A stretch of DNA of 10,677 nucleotides from Turicibacter sp. (GTDB lineage Bacteria; Bacillota; Bacilli; MOL361; Turicibacteraceae), in assembly GCA_030531025.1 (NCBI GenBank), contig JAUMTV010000105.1, forward strand, positions 1-10,677. The letters run 5' to 3'. Position numbers and translations under genes: made by a program. Shown piece by piece: positions 1-5,051 of this stretch. Position 1 is the first letter of the stretch. The number at the start of each line of letters is the position of its first letter. The notes below the pieces were generated by a model. The model made no database searches. It worked only from the letters and a program-made list of their open reading frames with translations, and was not told where the DNA came from.

Positions 1-319
1 AAATCAGCCTAACAAAAAAATTCCCAAAGTCAAAAATTTACGTTTCACTTTTTTAAATTTTTCTCTCTCAAACTGACAAAAAATTTTCTCAATCCTTGTT
101 AAAATTTTTTTACCGACCGCACACTTTTTTTGTCATGCAAAAAAATATTTTTTGAAAAAACCTTCAAAAAATAAATGTGTCCTTTTGTGTCTTTTCAAAA
201 TTTTAAATGGTGTCCAATTGTGAACTTTTGAAAACTAAAAAAAGCAAACTTTAAAAGTTTGCCTTAAAAAATTTAAAATAATTTTTAAAAAAATAAAATA
301 TTTTTCTCCCAGTTTAATT
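1..319. other. AT-rich non-coding region, upstream part
   Basis: This stretch has long A and T runs and no credible gene on either strand. GTGTC(C) occurs three times at 177-182, 187-191 and 210-215, each following a T- or A-rich stretch. The spacing is irregular (10 and 23 bases), so these are not convincing iterons. A hairpin terminator for - strand transcripts lies at 237-262. The first four bases are the end of the hairpin centred on the unit junction. Because no protein is encoded, an accessory role in lagging-strand initiation is possible, but nothing here proves it. Confidence 0.6.
237..262 (-). terminator. Rho-independent terminator, - strand
   Basis: GCAAACTTT (244-252) and AAAGTTTGC (254-262) form an 8-bp hairpin with a 3-base loop. 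Read on the - strand it is followed by seven T's (243-237). It would stop leftward transcripts that escape the cargo terminator before they enter the structured region across the unit junction. Confidence 0.6.
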
Positions 320-342
320 GCTGTAACTCTTATGGTTACAGC
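320..342. repeat. Perfect 8-bp stem-loop with 7-base loop
   Basis: GCTGTAAC (320-327) pairs exactly with GTTACAGC (335-342) around the loop TCTTATG. No T-run follows on either strand, so it is not an intrinsic terminator. The small palindrome GCATATGC (341-348) abuts and shares its last two bases. It lies about 115 bases upstream of the 50-aa + strand gene and could be a protein-binding operator or an origin hairpin; its function is unknown. Confidence 0.55.
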
Positions 343-399
343 ATATGCGAGTAGAACTTTTTTTAAAACCTTAAAATAAAAAATAAATTTATTTCATAC

Positions 400-428
400 T
401 TTAAAAACAGTATACTAAAAAATATAAT
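400..428 (+). promoter_or_regulatory. Putative promoter of the 50-aa membrane protein gene
   Basis: A perfect -10 box TATAAT (423-428) lies 17 bases after TTTAAA (400-405), a 4-of-6 match to the -35 consensus. It is followed by an AGGAGG ribosome site at 447-452 and the ATG at 458, giving a leader of about 23 bases. It is the only clear + strand gene promoter in the cargo module. Confidence 0.55.
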
Positions 429-457
429 CTAGTAGAAAAAATAGACAGGAGGATATT

Positions 458-610
458 ATGGACAAAAAAACATTAGTAACATTTGTTGTTATAATAGGAG
501 GATGTTTAAGTTTCTTTGCTACACTATTGTATATTTATTCATTTGATTCATTCATGAAAGATATTGATAGAAGATTAAAAAATATAACTAAAAAAAAGAA
601 GTCTAAATGA
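458..610 (+). CDS. 50-aa single-span membrane protein, unknown function
   Basis: This small gene starts at an ATG with an excellent AGGAGG site five bases upstream and a TATAAT box further upstream, so it is probably expressed. The product begins MDKKTLVTFV. It has one hydrophobic segment at about residues 5-28 (rich in V, I, L, F, with G14-G15-C16) and ends in a strongly basic tail, KNITKKKKSK. It is probably a single-pass inner-membrane protein. It is the only gene of the plasmid on the + strand, and it converges on the secreted-protein gene, from which it is separated by 28 bases holding a shared terminator. Small basic membrane proteins next to secreted proteins can be immunity, anchoring or regulatory partners, but I recognise no family and infer nothing firmer. 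The stop codon lies inside the terminator hairpin. Confidence 0.7.
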   Translation: MDKKTLVTFVVIIGGCLSFFATLLYIYSFDSFMKDIDRRLKNITKKKKSK

Positions 611-618
611 CTTCTTTT
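594..618. terminator. Bidirectional terminator between convergent cargo genes
   Basis: AAAAGAAGTC (594-603) pairs with GACTTCTTTT (609-618) around the loop TAAAT. Flanking A and T runs let it act in both directions. The stop of the + strand 50-aa gene is at 608-610 and that of the - strand secreted protein is at 639-641, so one hairpin ends both transcripts. Confidence 0.75.
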
Positions 619-638
619 AAAATAAAATATTTTATAAA

Positions 639-1097
639 TTAAAGGATATCTTGTGGGTTATAAAATGATACTTTACCACTTGGATATACTTTTAATTGTA
701 AACCACTCATAGGATAAGTTGCTACACTAGAATTTCCATATCGACACGTTTGTGTTGTACTAAATGTTAGTTTAGCAGGATTCCCTGCTTGAGCTGTACG
801 TGTTGTAATACTATTGTTCCAACATGTAGAAGATCCTTGAATATATAATCCACTAGTATCTGTAATAGAAACACTACCACTTGGTAAAATCTTAAACTCA
901 ACATATCCTTTCAAATACCCCATCGTACGATATCCAGATTTAATCGGAAAATTAATATCCTCACTAAATCCTAATGTTGCTCTACTTTCAACATCACTTG
1001 TTTCAATAGTTTCATTACCGATAGTGGCTGCAAATGATGTCACCCCACCTGAAGTCAAAACCCCTGTTACTCCTAAAGCTAATAAAAATCTTTTCAT
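639..1097 (-). CDS. Secreted 152-aa protein of unknown function
   Basis: The product has a typical Sec signal peptide: K2-R3, a hydrophobic stretch over about residues 4-19, and a likely cleavage after SFA (residues 21-23), leaving about 129 residues outside the membrane. The mature part is rich in S, T, G and N, suggesting an all-beta fold. It contains two related segments, VEFKILPSGSVSI (66-78) and LQLKVYPSGKVSF (133-145), which look like an internal duplication of a beta hairpin. There are just two cysteines (C92 and C118), compatible with one disulfide after export. The start is supported by GGGAGGG seven bases upstream (1105-1111) and by a TATAAT box at 1152-1157, so it is transcribed apart from rep. 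With the convergent membrane protein it forms the cargo of the plasmid. I do not recognise the family; a secreted antimicrobial, adhesin or cell-wall-active protein are all guesses. Confidence 0.85.
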   Translation of the reverse strand: MKRFLLALGVTGVLTSGGVTSFAATIGNETIETSDVESRATLGFSEDINFPIKSGYRTMGYLKGYVEFKILPSGSVSITDTSGLYIQGSSTCWNNSITTRTAQAGNPAKLTFSTTQTCRYGNSSVATYPMSGLQLKVYPSGKVSFYNPQDIL

Positions 1098-1151
1098 CTA
1101 TACACCCTCCCTATTTTCAATACATCTTAATGACATATTTAATTCTTATCC

Positions 1152-1180
1152 ATTATATACCACCCTTTATTTTTTTACCA
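1152..1180 (-). promoter_or_regulatory. Putative promoter of the secreted-protein gene
   Basis: On the - strand a perfect TATAAT lies at 1157-1152, about 55 bases before the ATG. The -35 region (around 1180-1175, TGGTAA) is weak. It sits just beyond the terminator of the rep operon, which supports independent transcription. Confidence 0.5.
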
Positions 1181-1202
1181 TATTTTCACATCAAATATAA
1201 AT

Positions 1203-1229
1203 AAAAAAGAGCAAATCTACATTTGCTCT
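1203..1229 (-). terminator. Terminator of the rep operon
   Basis: On the - strand, AGAGCAAAT pairs with ATTTGCTCT around a 4-base loop and is followed by six T's (1208-1203). The hairpin contains the last codons and stop of the 68-aa gene, so termination follows directly after the coding sequence. Confidence 0.8.
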
Positions 1230-1423
1230 CCAAAAAATTCTTTACGACATTCTTTACAAATTTGAGTATAACCTATCTCTGCATTTCCAACTTTTTTTGT
1301 TGTTGGTTTTATCGTTTCACAAAAGAAACATAGCTTACGATTTACTTCAGTATGCCCATCATACGGATGAAATTTTTTACAACCACCACAATAATAATAT
1401 TTTTCTCTCATTATTTTTTCCAT
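1217..1423 (-). CDS. 68-aa zinc-ribbon-like protein coupled to rep
   Basis: This small, basic protein has three CxxC pairs: C12-GG-C15, C32-FF-C35 and C56-KE-C59, plus H19 and H24. That pattern is typical of zinc-ribbon or zinc-knuckle folds. Four of the cysteines could hold one Zn and the third pair a second site with a histidine. It starts 15 bases after the rep stop. Its AGGAGGG ribosome site begins right at that stop, followed by seven bases and the ATG, so it is in the rep transcript and probably translationally coupled. It ends in the operon terminator. The context suggests a nucleic-acid-binding helper of replication or copy control, but that is inference; I know no named family for it. 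A second in-frame Met (M5) is further from the ribosome site and less likely as the start. Confidence 0.75.
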   Translation of the reverse strand: MEKIMREKYYYCGGCKKFHPYDGHTEVNRKLCFFCETIKPTTKKVGNAEIGYTQICKECRKEFFGEQM

Positions 1424-1438
1424 TCTAAAACCCTCCTA

Positions 1439-2509
1439 CTAAACTCTCACATAATTCATATAACCAATGTTCCAGGCATACGTTTCAAGTGTCATTTCGC
1501 CCTCTAATTCTTCATCCTTTTCAGAATCAATATTCACTAGATCGCCATCTTCTGTATCATCTAAATTTAATTTTTTATGCCACTCTTTCATAATTCCACT
1601 GAATGATACTAAACGTCTACCTTGTAATGCATAATCTAACGTTTCAACTACATTCATTGATAAATCTAAATCTTTTTCAATCACATAATCGCTATCTTTA
1701 GCTGCATACTTCGCCGTTTCCGCAACTGCTTCGGCAGTATTTCCTTTAACTCGCTTAACATTAACTTGTGGCAAATAATCAAGTCGCATAGCTTTCGCCC
1801 AAAGCTCTCGCCATACTTCATGTGATAAATATTCTTTACTAGTAAAATAACCTTTTCTCACCACAATCAACACATGAAAATGAGGGTGATACATATCAAA
1901 GTTCGGATTTTTATCTCCTACTTTTAAACCTAACTTTTGATAATAATCTTTTTTCTCTTGATACATTTTCTTTGTAATAATTGGATTTTTATCATAAGTA
2001 ATTTCAAGTCCTCGATAAGCTCCCTTAACAACATCTTTCACTTTTTTATACTTCATAAATTTATTCCAACCGTACATCATATCATCAAGCATTTTCTCTA
2101 GATTTTCACCACTCACATTTCTCTGAGTGAGTGTTAAAAAAAGATAAGCATGTTCTTTATCTTGCTCAATGGCTTGAATGATTTTTGATACTTGACTAAA
2201 AATCTTCAATGATCTCCTCCAGTTACAAACCGGACATAAGCGTAACTGACAAAAATAAGCTTCATATAATGTTCGTTTTCCATTCTTATCACGCTTATAC
2301 TTCAAAACAGTCGCACACATTCGACAACGCTCCTCTCGATTAAAAAATCGATTGAATTTCTCAGAATGTATTTTACGATAAGATTCCTTTATCATCATGT
2401 AGATTTCTGACAAACTTAAATTTCTTTTTTTCTTACCAGACCAATCTCTTACCTTACCGCTGGAAGATTTATCTTCTAAAAATTCTACTTGCTTATTTAA
2501 TTGTTCCAT
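1439..2509 (-). CDS. rep: Rolling-circle replication initiator Rep (pC194/pUB110 type, Rep_1)
   Basis: This is the initiator that nicks the plus origin and stays bound to the 5' end during rolling-circle replication. The motifs appear in the right order for the Rep_1 HUH family. A cysteine cluster comes first (C62-RM-C65, C87, C92-PV-C95 followed by RR). Motif I is FLTLTQRNV at 124-132. The metal-binding HUH motif is HPHFH at 208-212. Motif III is AETAKYAAKDSDY at 263-275, where Y268 is the expected nicking tyrosine and E264, four residues before it, matches the Glu/Tyr spacing known for pC194 RepA. The C-terminus (about 315-340) is acidic. Its length of 356 aa is slightly above the usual 310-340. 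No good ribosome site precedes the ATG, which suggests deliberately weak translation. The leader is overlapped by a probable antisense RNA. The 68-aa zinc-ribbon-like gene follows in the same operon. Confidence 0.95.
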   Translation of the reverse strand: MEQLNKQVEFLEDKSSSGKVRDWSGKKKRNLSLSEIYMMIKESYRKIHSEKFNRFFNREERCRMCATVLKYKRDKNGKRTLYEAYFCQLRLCPVCNWRRSLKIFSQVSKIIQAIEQDKEHAYLFLTLTQRNVSGENLEKMLDDMMYGWNKFMKYKKVKDVVKGAYRGLEITYDKNPIITKKMYQEKKDYYQKLGLKVGDKNPNFDMYHPHFHVLIVVRKGYFTSKEYLSHEVWRELWAKAMRLDYLPQVNVKRVKGNTAEAVAETAKYAAKDSDYVIEKDLDLSMNVVETLDYALQGRRLVSFSGIMKEWHKKLNLDDTEDGDLVNIDSEKDEELEGEMTLETYAWNIGYMNYVRV

Positions 2510-2517
2510 GCTATTAT
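2489..2517 (+). promoter_or_regulatory. Putative promoter of antisense (countertranscribed) RNA
   Basis: TTGCTT (2489-2494) and TATTAT (2512-2517) are separated by exactly 17 bases on the + strand. The promoter straddles the rep start codon and fires away from rep into its leader. Initiation would be near 2524. This is the usual place for a ctRNA promoter in rolling-circle plasmids. Confidence 0.6.
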
Positions 2518-2523
2518 TTCGTT

Positions 2524-2631
2524 AGCTTATTAGAGAAAAACACCTTTTTCTCTCTAAATAAAAACGAAAACCCCCTATTCTATTGTTAAAGTTATTGGCA
2601 AATTAATTATAACATAGAATGGGGTTTTTTT
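2524..2631 (+). ncRNA. Putative ctRNA antisense to the rep leader
   Basis: A + strand transcript starting near 2524 would run about 105 bases through a 9-bp hairpin (AGAGAAAAA at 2532-2540 pairing with TTTTTCTCT at 2545-2553, loop CACC). It would end at a second hairpin followed by seven T's (2625-2631). The whole RNA is complementary to the leader of rep mRNA. Countertranscribed RNAs that cap rep expression are well known in pT181, pMV158 and pUB110-type plasmids, and the promoter, size and position here fit. The ends are inferred; no expression data are available. Confidence 0.55.
2567..2631. terminator. Two-way attenuator / ctRNA terminator upstream of rep
   Basis: AAAACCCC (2567-2574) and ATTCTAT (2577-2583) pair with ATAGAAT (2614-2620) and GGGGTTTT (2621-2628), with a 2-base bulge. 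Four more pairs are possible inside (GTTA at 2585-2588 with TAAC at 2610-2613). Read on + it ends in seven T's and would terminate the antisense RNA. Read on - it ends in TTTTCGTTTTT and would stop rep mRNA before the start codon. Antisense binding could favour this second form, giving attenuation control. Confidence 0.6.
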
Positions 2632-2644
2632 ATACCATTTTATA
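2629..2644 (-). promoter_or_regulatory. Possible rep promoter (-10 region)
   Basis: On the - strand there are two overlapping candidates: TATAAA at 2644-2639, and TATAAA at 2634-2629 preceded by TGG, an extended -10. No good -35 hexamer is seen for either, and ATTTTA or TTTAAC upstream are only weak matches. Either would start rep mRNA at or just before the attenuator hairpin, which fits the control scheme. Confidence 0.35.
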
Positions 2645-2714
2645 TCGAAGTTAAAATCCGTTTTTTGATTGATACCACTTGGGCTAAAGGCTATTTTTTC
2701 ATCTTCCTGTTGTT

Positions 2715-2757
2715 CACATAGTATCAAGTAAAGGATAGGACTTCCTTTCGGAAGTCC
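2715..2757 (-). other. Candidate double-strand origin (dso) with Rep nick site
   Basis: On the rep-sense strand a perfect 8-bp hairpin (GGACTTCC, loop GAAA, GGAAGTCC; 2757-2738) is followed nine bases later by CTTGATAC (2728-2721). From memory, the nick sites of the pC194/pUB110 family share a CTTGATA core next to an inverted repeat. The strand is the one expected for Rep nicking, and the site lies about 210 bases upstream of rep. Upstream it is shielded by a terminator at 2759-2786. The exact nick base is inferred, not shown. Confidence 0.6.
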
Positions 2758-2758
2758 C

Positions 2759-2786
2759 AAAAAAGCACCCAGTGGGTGCTTTTTTT
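2759..2786. terminator. Bidirectional terminator next to the dso
   Basis: AAAAAAGCACCC (2759-2770) pairs with GGGTGCTTTTTT (2774-2785) around a 3-base loop. The A and T runs on both sides allow termination in both directions. It sits one base from the dso hairpin and would keep mob-operon transcripts from running through the origin. Confidence 0.75.
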
Positions 2787-2884
2787 CTCTCTCCTCACAT
2801 TTGCTTTTCAAATTAAAAAAAATCGTCTAAAATTATTTTTGGCAGAAAATTTTTTTTCAAATTCGAAAAGTCTCTCAGAAATCT

Positions 2885-2916
2885 AAAAAAGAGTAGGTCA
2901 CGATCTACTCTTTTTT
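2885..2916. terminator. Bidirectional terminator after the broken small ORF
   Basis: AAAAAAGAGTAG (2885-2896) pairs with CTACTCTTTTTT (2905-2916). Inside, GT and AT extend the stem (one G-T pair) to a CACG loop. It ends - strand transcription 34 bases after the last codon of the interrupted ORF. Confidence 0.75.
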
Positions 2917-2949
2917 ATTTTTTAAAAAACAAAATTTTCATCAAACTAC

Positions 2950-3051
2950 TTATTTTTTTTCATACCCATTACACACCAAAGCTTTATAATCAAACCATCC
3001 CTAAAACGAAATAAATAAACCAAAGCAAATAATGCTAGCATTTTTTTTCAT
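2950..3051 (-). pseudogene. Small ORF interrupted by an in-frame TAG
   Basis: An ATG at 3051 with a strong AAGGAG site six bases upstream (3058-3063) opens a frame encoding MKKNASIICFGLFISF. A TAG at codon 17 (3003-3001) then interrupts it. The same frame goes on for 16 more sense codons, GWFDYKALVCNGYEKK, to TAA at 2952-2950. A terminator follows. Good initiation, a continuous frame beyond the stop and its own terminator suggest a formerly 33-codon membrane peptide gene broken by a nonsense change. The alternatives are a genuine 16-aa hydrophobic peptide or a sequencing error. Both copies show the same TAG, but they may derive from a single assembly. Confidence 0.45.
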
Positions 3052-3075
3052 ATTACTCTCCTTGATTTAAAAGCA

Positions 3076-3105
3076 AAAAAGAGCAGACTCAAATCTGCTC
3101 TTTTT
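3076..3105. terminator. Terminator of the mob operon
   Basis: AAAAAGAGCAGA (3076-3087) pairs with TCTGCTCTTTTT (3094-3105) around a 6-base loop. Flanking A and T runs make it potentially bidirectional. It begins seven bases after the stop of the 32-aa peptide gene and marks the end of the mob operon. Confidence 0.8.
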
Positions 3106-3112
3106 ATTTTTT

Positions 3113-3211
3113 CTAAAACCAACTTGCCACGACATATCCAATCGTAAAGATAATCGCTAATAGCCTTAACACATCAAAGCCTAATCCTAGACACGCTTTA
3201 ACTAAGTTCAT
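3113..3211 (-). CDS. 32-aa membrane peptide at the end of the mob operon
   Basis: This is a very short gene with a solid ribosome site (AAGGGGGAG at 3224-3216) four bases before the ATG. The product starts MNLVKACLGLGFDVLRLLAI and ends with FTIGYVVASWF. Almost all of it is hydrophobic, with K5, D13 and R16 as the only charges, so it should form one membrane helix. It begins 19 bases after the DUF5348-like gene and stops seven bases before the operon terminator, which supports it as the last cistron of mob. Its role is unknown. It could help the relaxosome at the membrane or be a small membrane-active peptide, but neither is shown by sequence. Confidence 0.65.
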   Translation of the reverse strand: MNLVKACLGLGFDVLRLLAIIFTIGYVVASWF

Positions 3212-3230
3212 CCAACTCCCCCTTACCATT

Positions 3231-3473
3231 CTACTCAATATATCCTCGCATTCCGTCTTCTAACATCTGACGTGTAAAATCTTCACTATCAATCCAGTAG
3301 TAACCATCTGTATTATGATATTCAATTCGCCCTGGAATTTCTAGATCCTCATCTTCTGCAATAAGCATAAATGGATTTCCGCAGTTTAATGTCTGCATAT
3401 ATTCATCTGTCAATCCATTGTAACATTCAAATCTTCCTGTTTCTTGATTTTTCTTTAAATAAACTTCTGTCAT
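3231..3473 (-). CDS. DUF5348-like small protein downstream of mob
   Basis: This 80-aa acidic protein has the pattern I associate with DUF5348: a short N-terminal strand region (VYLKKNQETGRFEC), a segment containing NCGNPFMLI (30-38), and the signature GRIEYHNTDGYYW (48-60). The family is known from Bacillota plasmids and mobile elements and has no established function. The start codon is two bases after the mob stop. Its GGAG ribosome site lies in the last codons of mob, so translation is almost certainly coupled to mob. A role tied to mobilization or plasmid maintenance is inferred from this position only. The family assignment is from memory of the motif and was not searched. Confidence 0.75.
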   Translation of the reverse strand: MTEVYLKKNQETGRFECYNGLTDEYMQTLNCGNPFMLIAEDEDLEIPGRIEYHNTDGYYWIDSEDFTRQMLEDGMRGYIE

Positions 3474-3475
3474 TT

Positions 3476-4903
3476 TTATCGCTCCATTCCTTTCGATGGT
3501 ATTGATGTTCTAATCACTCTTTTCGGCTCTGTCTGCCTTGTTTTAGATTGTTCTTGGGTTTGATTTGGGTTCTTATACCTTTCAGGCCTTAGCTTGTATA
3601 AAAATTCTCTAAAGCCTTGCATTAAATCTCGCTCCTCTATGAAAAATTTAACGTCTTTCTGAAAATCATTAAATTTTTGCTTTGTATCAAAATACAAATT
3701 TTTATAATGCTCAATTAATGTTTTAGCTTCTTTGTATTCTTGTCTAAGTTTCTTATTCTCTTTCTGCAACTCATTCACTCGTTCGGTTAAATGCTCATTC
3801 ATATTATTTTTTAAGTTGAAGGACTGACTTAAACTTTCATATTTCTTTTCTAAGTCTTGCCTAAGGCTATTTTGATAAACTGGATTAAACGCATTAGACA
3901 TTTTTAATTTCTCATTCTGTTCTAACGCGATCTCATATTTTTTTTCTAACTCACGATACTTCTCAACCTTAACCATTTCCCCAACAACGGGGAATTTTTT
4001 TATCTCTTCAGACTTCAACTCTGACTGATATAAAAAACCGAACTGTTTTAATTTTTCATCAAAAGATAATCCTCTCGCAATCCCCTCTTCTAAGATTTGA
4101 GATTTAACTTCTAAGTCTTTTACTTTACGATCTTTTTTCTTAAATTCCTTTTCAGTGACTAAAAATTCACTCCTTACTTGCTCCAACTCGCCTTTAATCT
4201 CATTCAAATCGTTTTTAACCGTGTTTTTTTCGCTTCTAAGCGTTTCTAAGCTCTCGGCATACTCTTTATACTCTGCCACCTTCATGTAGCTGTGTGAGCC
4301 TTTATATTGCCTCTCAATGCCTTTCTCTTTTAATTGACGTTCGATCACACCAGTTTCATTTTCTCGCCAACGCTCAAATGTTAATCCATCTTGTTGCTCA
4401 ATCGCTTTATCAAATCCCACTCGCTTACTCAATCCACGTTTACTTTCATAAACTGGCACAAAGTTAATATGCAAATGTGGGTTTGCTTCATCAAGGTGCA
4501 TGACTGCATTATAAACTTTTAAATTTGGATTTCTTTCTTGAAATCCTTTCATGTACTCATCCAAAATATTTTTTTTCATTTCAAAAATTTCTTCTGTGTT
4601 TTCATCTTTACAACCAACTGCCACAATCAACTCTTGTTGGTGATGAGTTTTTTTGTCGTGCAAAATTTTTGAAAAATAATCATCGATCTTTCGGTCACTT
4701 CTCTTTTGCTTAGCGTTATAATCTGCCACTGCTTGATCAAAAATTTCATGATACATTTCCCGAATATCCGACTTTACATAAGTGATGTTATCTTTCACAC
4801 GTTCCAAATCAATGTCCGGATTTCCAAATAAATTCTCACGATTATTATGTGCCAAACTGGTACTGTTGGCTTTATTAAAACTAATCGTCATCTGACCATT
4901 CAT
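3476..4903 (-). CDS. mob: MobV-family relaxase (Pre/Mob)
   Basis: This relaxase nicks oriT and pilots the strand into a recipient using another element's conjugation channel. The N-terminal catalytic domain (about 1-210) has HNNR at 19-22, matching the HNxR motif of MobM-type enzymes in which the His is proposed as the nucleophile. It also has NPDID at 28-32 and the metal-binding HLDEANPHLH at 136-145. The C-terminal half (about 211-410) is rich in charged heptads and should form long coiled coils for dimerisation. The tail beyond residue 440 is basic. At 475 aa it is within the usual 400-500. The start is supported by AGGCGGTGA seven bases upstream and an extended -10 (TGCTAAAAT) at 4942-4934. 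The gene is first in an operon with the DUF5348-like gene and the 32-aa peptide. Confidence 0.95.
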   Translation of the reverse strand: MNGQMTISFNKANSTSLAHNNRENLFGNPDIDLERVKDNITYVKSDIREMYHEIFDQAVADYNAKQKRSDRKIDDYFSKILHDKKTHHQQELIVAVGCKDENTEEIFEMKKNILDEYMKGFQERNPNLKVYNAVMHLDEANPHLHINFVPVYESKRGLSKRVGFDKAIEQQDGLTFERWRENETGVIERQLKEKGIERQYKGSHSYMKVAEYKEYAESLETLRSEKNTVKNDLNEIKGELEQVRSEFLVTEKEFKKKDRKVKDLEVKSQILEEGIARGLSFDEKLKQFGFLYQSELKSEEIKKFPVVGEMVKVEKYRELEKKYEIALEQNEKLKMSNAFNPVYQNSLRQDLEKKYESLSQSFNLKNNMNEHLTERVNELQKENKKLRQEYKEAKTLIEHYKNLYFDTKQKFNDFQKDVKFFIEERDLMQGFREFLYKLRPERYKNPNQTQEQSKTRQTEPKRVIRTSIPSKGMER

Positions 4904-4933
4904 AAAAAAATCACCGCCTATTCAATACCTCAA

Positions 4934-4942
4934 ATTTTAGCA
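4934..4942 (-). promoter_or_regulatory. Putative mob promoter, extended -10
   Basis: On the - strand TGCTAAAAT (4942-4934) is an extended -10 box about 30 bases before the mob start codon. The -35 region is a pyrimidine-rich run with no consensus match. It lies downstream of the candidate oriT, as expected if relaxase binding at oriT can repress its own gene. Confidence 0.45.
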
Positions 4943-4995
4943 CAAAACATGAGGAGAAAGGAAGAAGGATTTTGAAAGAATGACAAAATAAAGAA

Positions 4996-5034
4996 CTCTA
5001 CCGTTATTTTGACACGTTGTATCAAAATGTAGAG
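4996..5034 (-). other. Candidate oriT inverted repeats upstream of mob
   Basis: Two nested inverted repeats lie about 93 bases upstream of mob: CTCTAC/GTAGAG (4996-5001 and 5029-5034) outside, and ATTTTGA/TCAAAAT (5006-5012 and 5022-5028) inside, around CACGTTGTA. MobV oriT sites are inverted repeats placed just upstream of mob with the nick in or beside the repeat, so position and structure fit. The sequence differs from the pMV158 and pUB110 oriT as I recall it, so the nick base (possibly in the ACGTGTCA stretch on the - strand) is a guess. Confidence 0.5.
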
Positions 5035-5051
5035 CTCTGCCGAGGGCTATG

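Noticed and set aside
177..215. Three GTGTC(C) words as possible iterons
   Set aside because: The spacing is irregular, the words are short, and rolling-circle plasmids of this type do not need iterons.
1957..1964. CTTGATAC on the + strand inside rep
   Set aside because: It matches the nick-site core but lies on the wrong strand for Rep, within coding sequence, with no adjacent hairpin.
2575..2811. 78-codon - strand reading frame upstream of rep
   Set aside because: It has no ribosome site and runs through a two-way terminator, the candidate dso and the attenuator hairpin. Its coding look comes from these inverted repeats. A leader peptide is possible but unsupported.
4525..4713. 62-codon + strand reading frame (and its copy at 9850-10038)
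   Set aside because: It lies wholly inside mob on the opposite strand, with no promoter or ribosome site; it is a shadow of the mob coding sequence.
4704..4716. TAGCGT resembling the CS-6 box of ssoA
   Set aside because: It falls inside mob coding sequence with no surrounding long hairpin; chance occurrence is likely.
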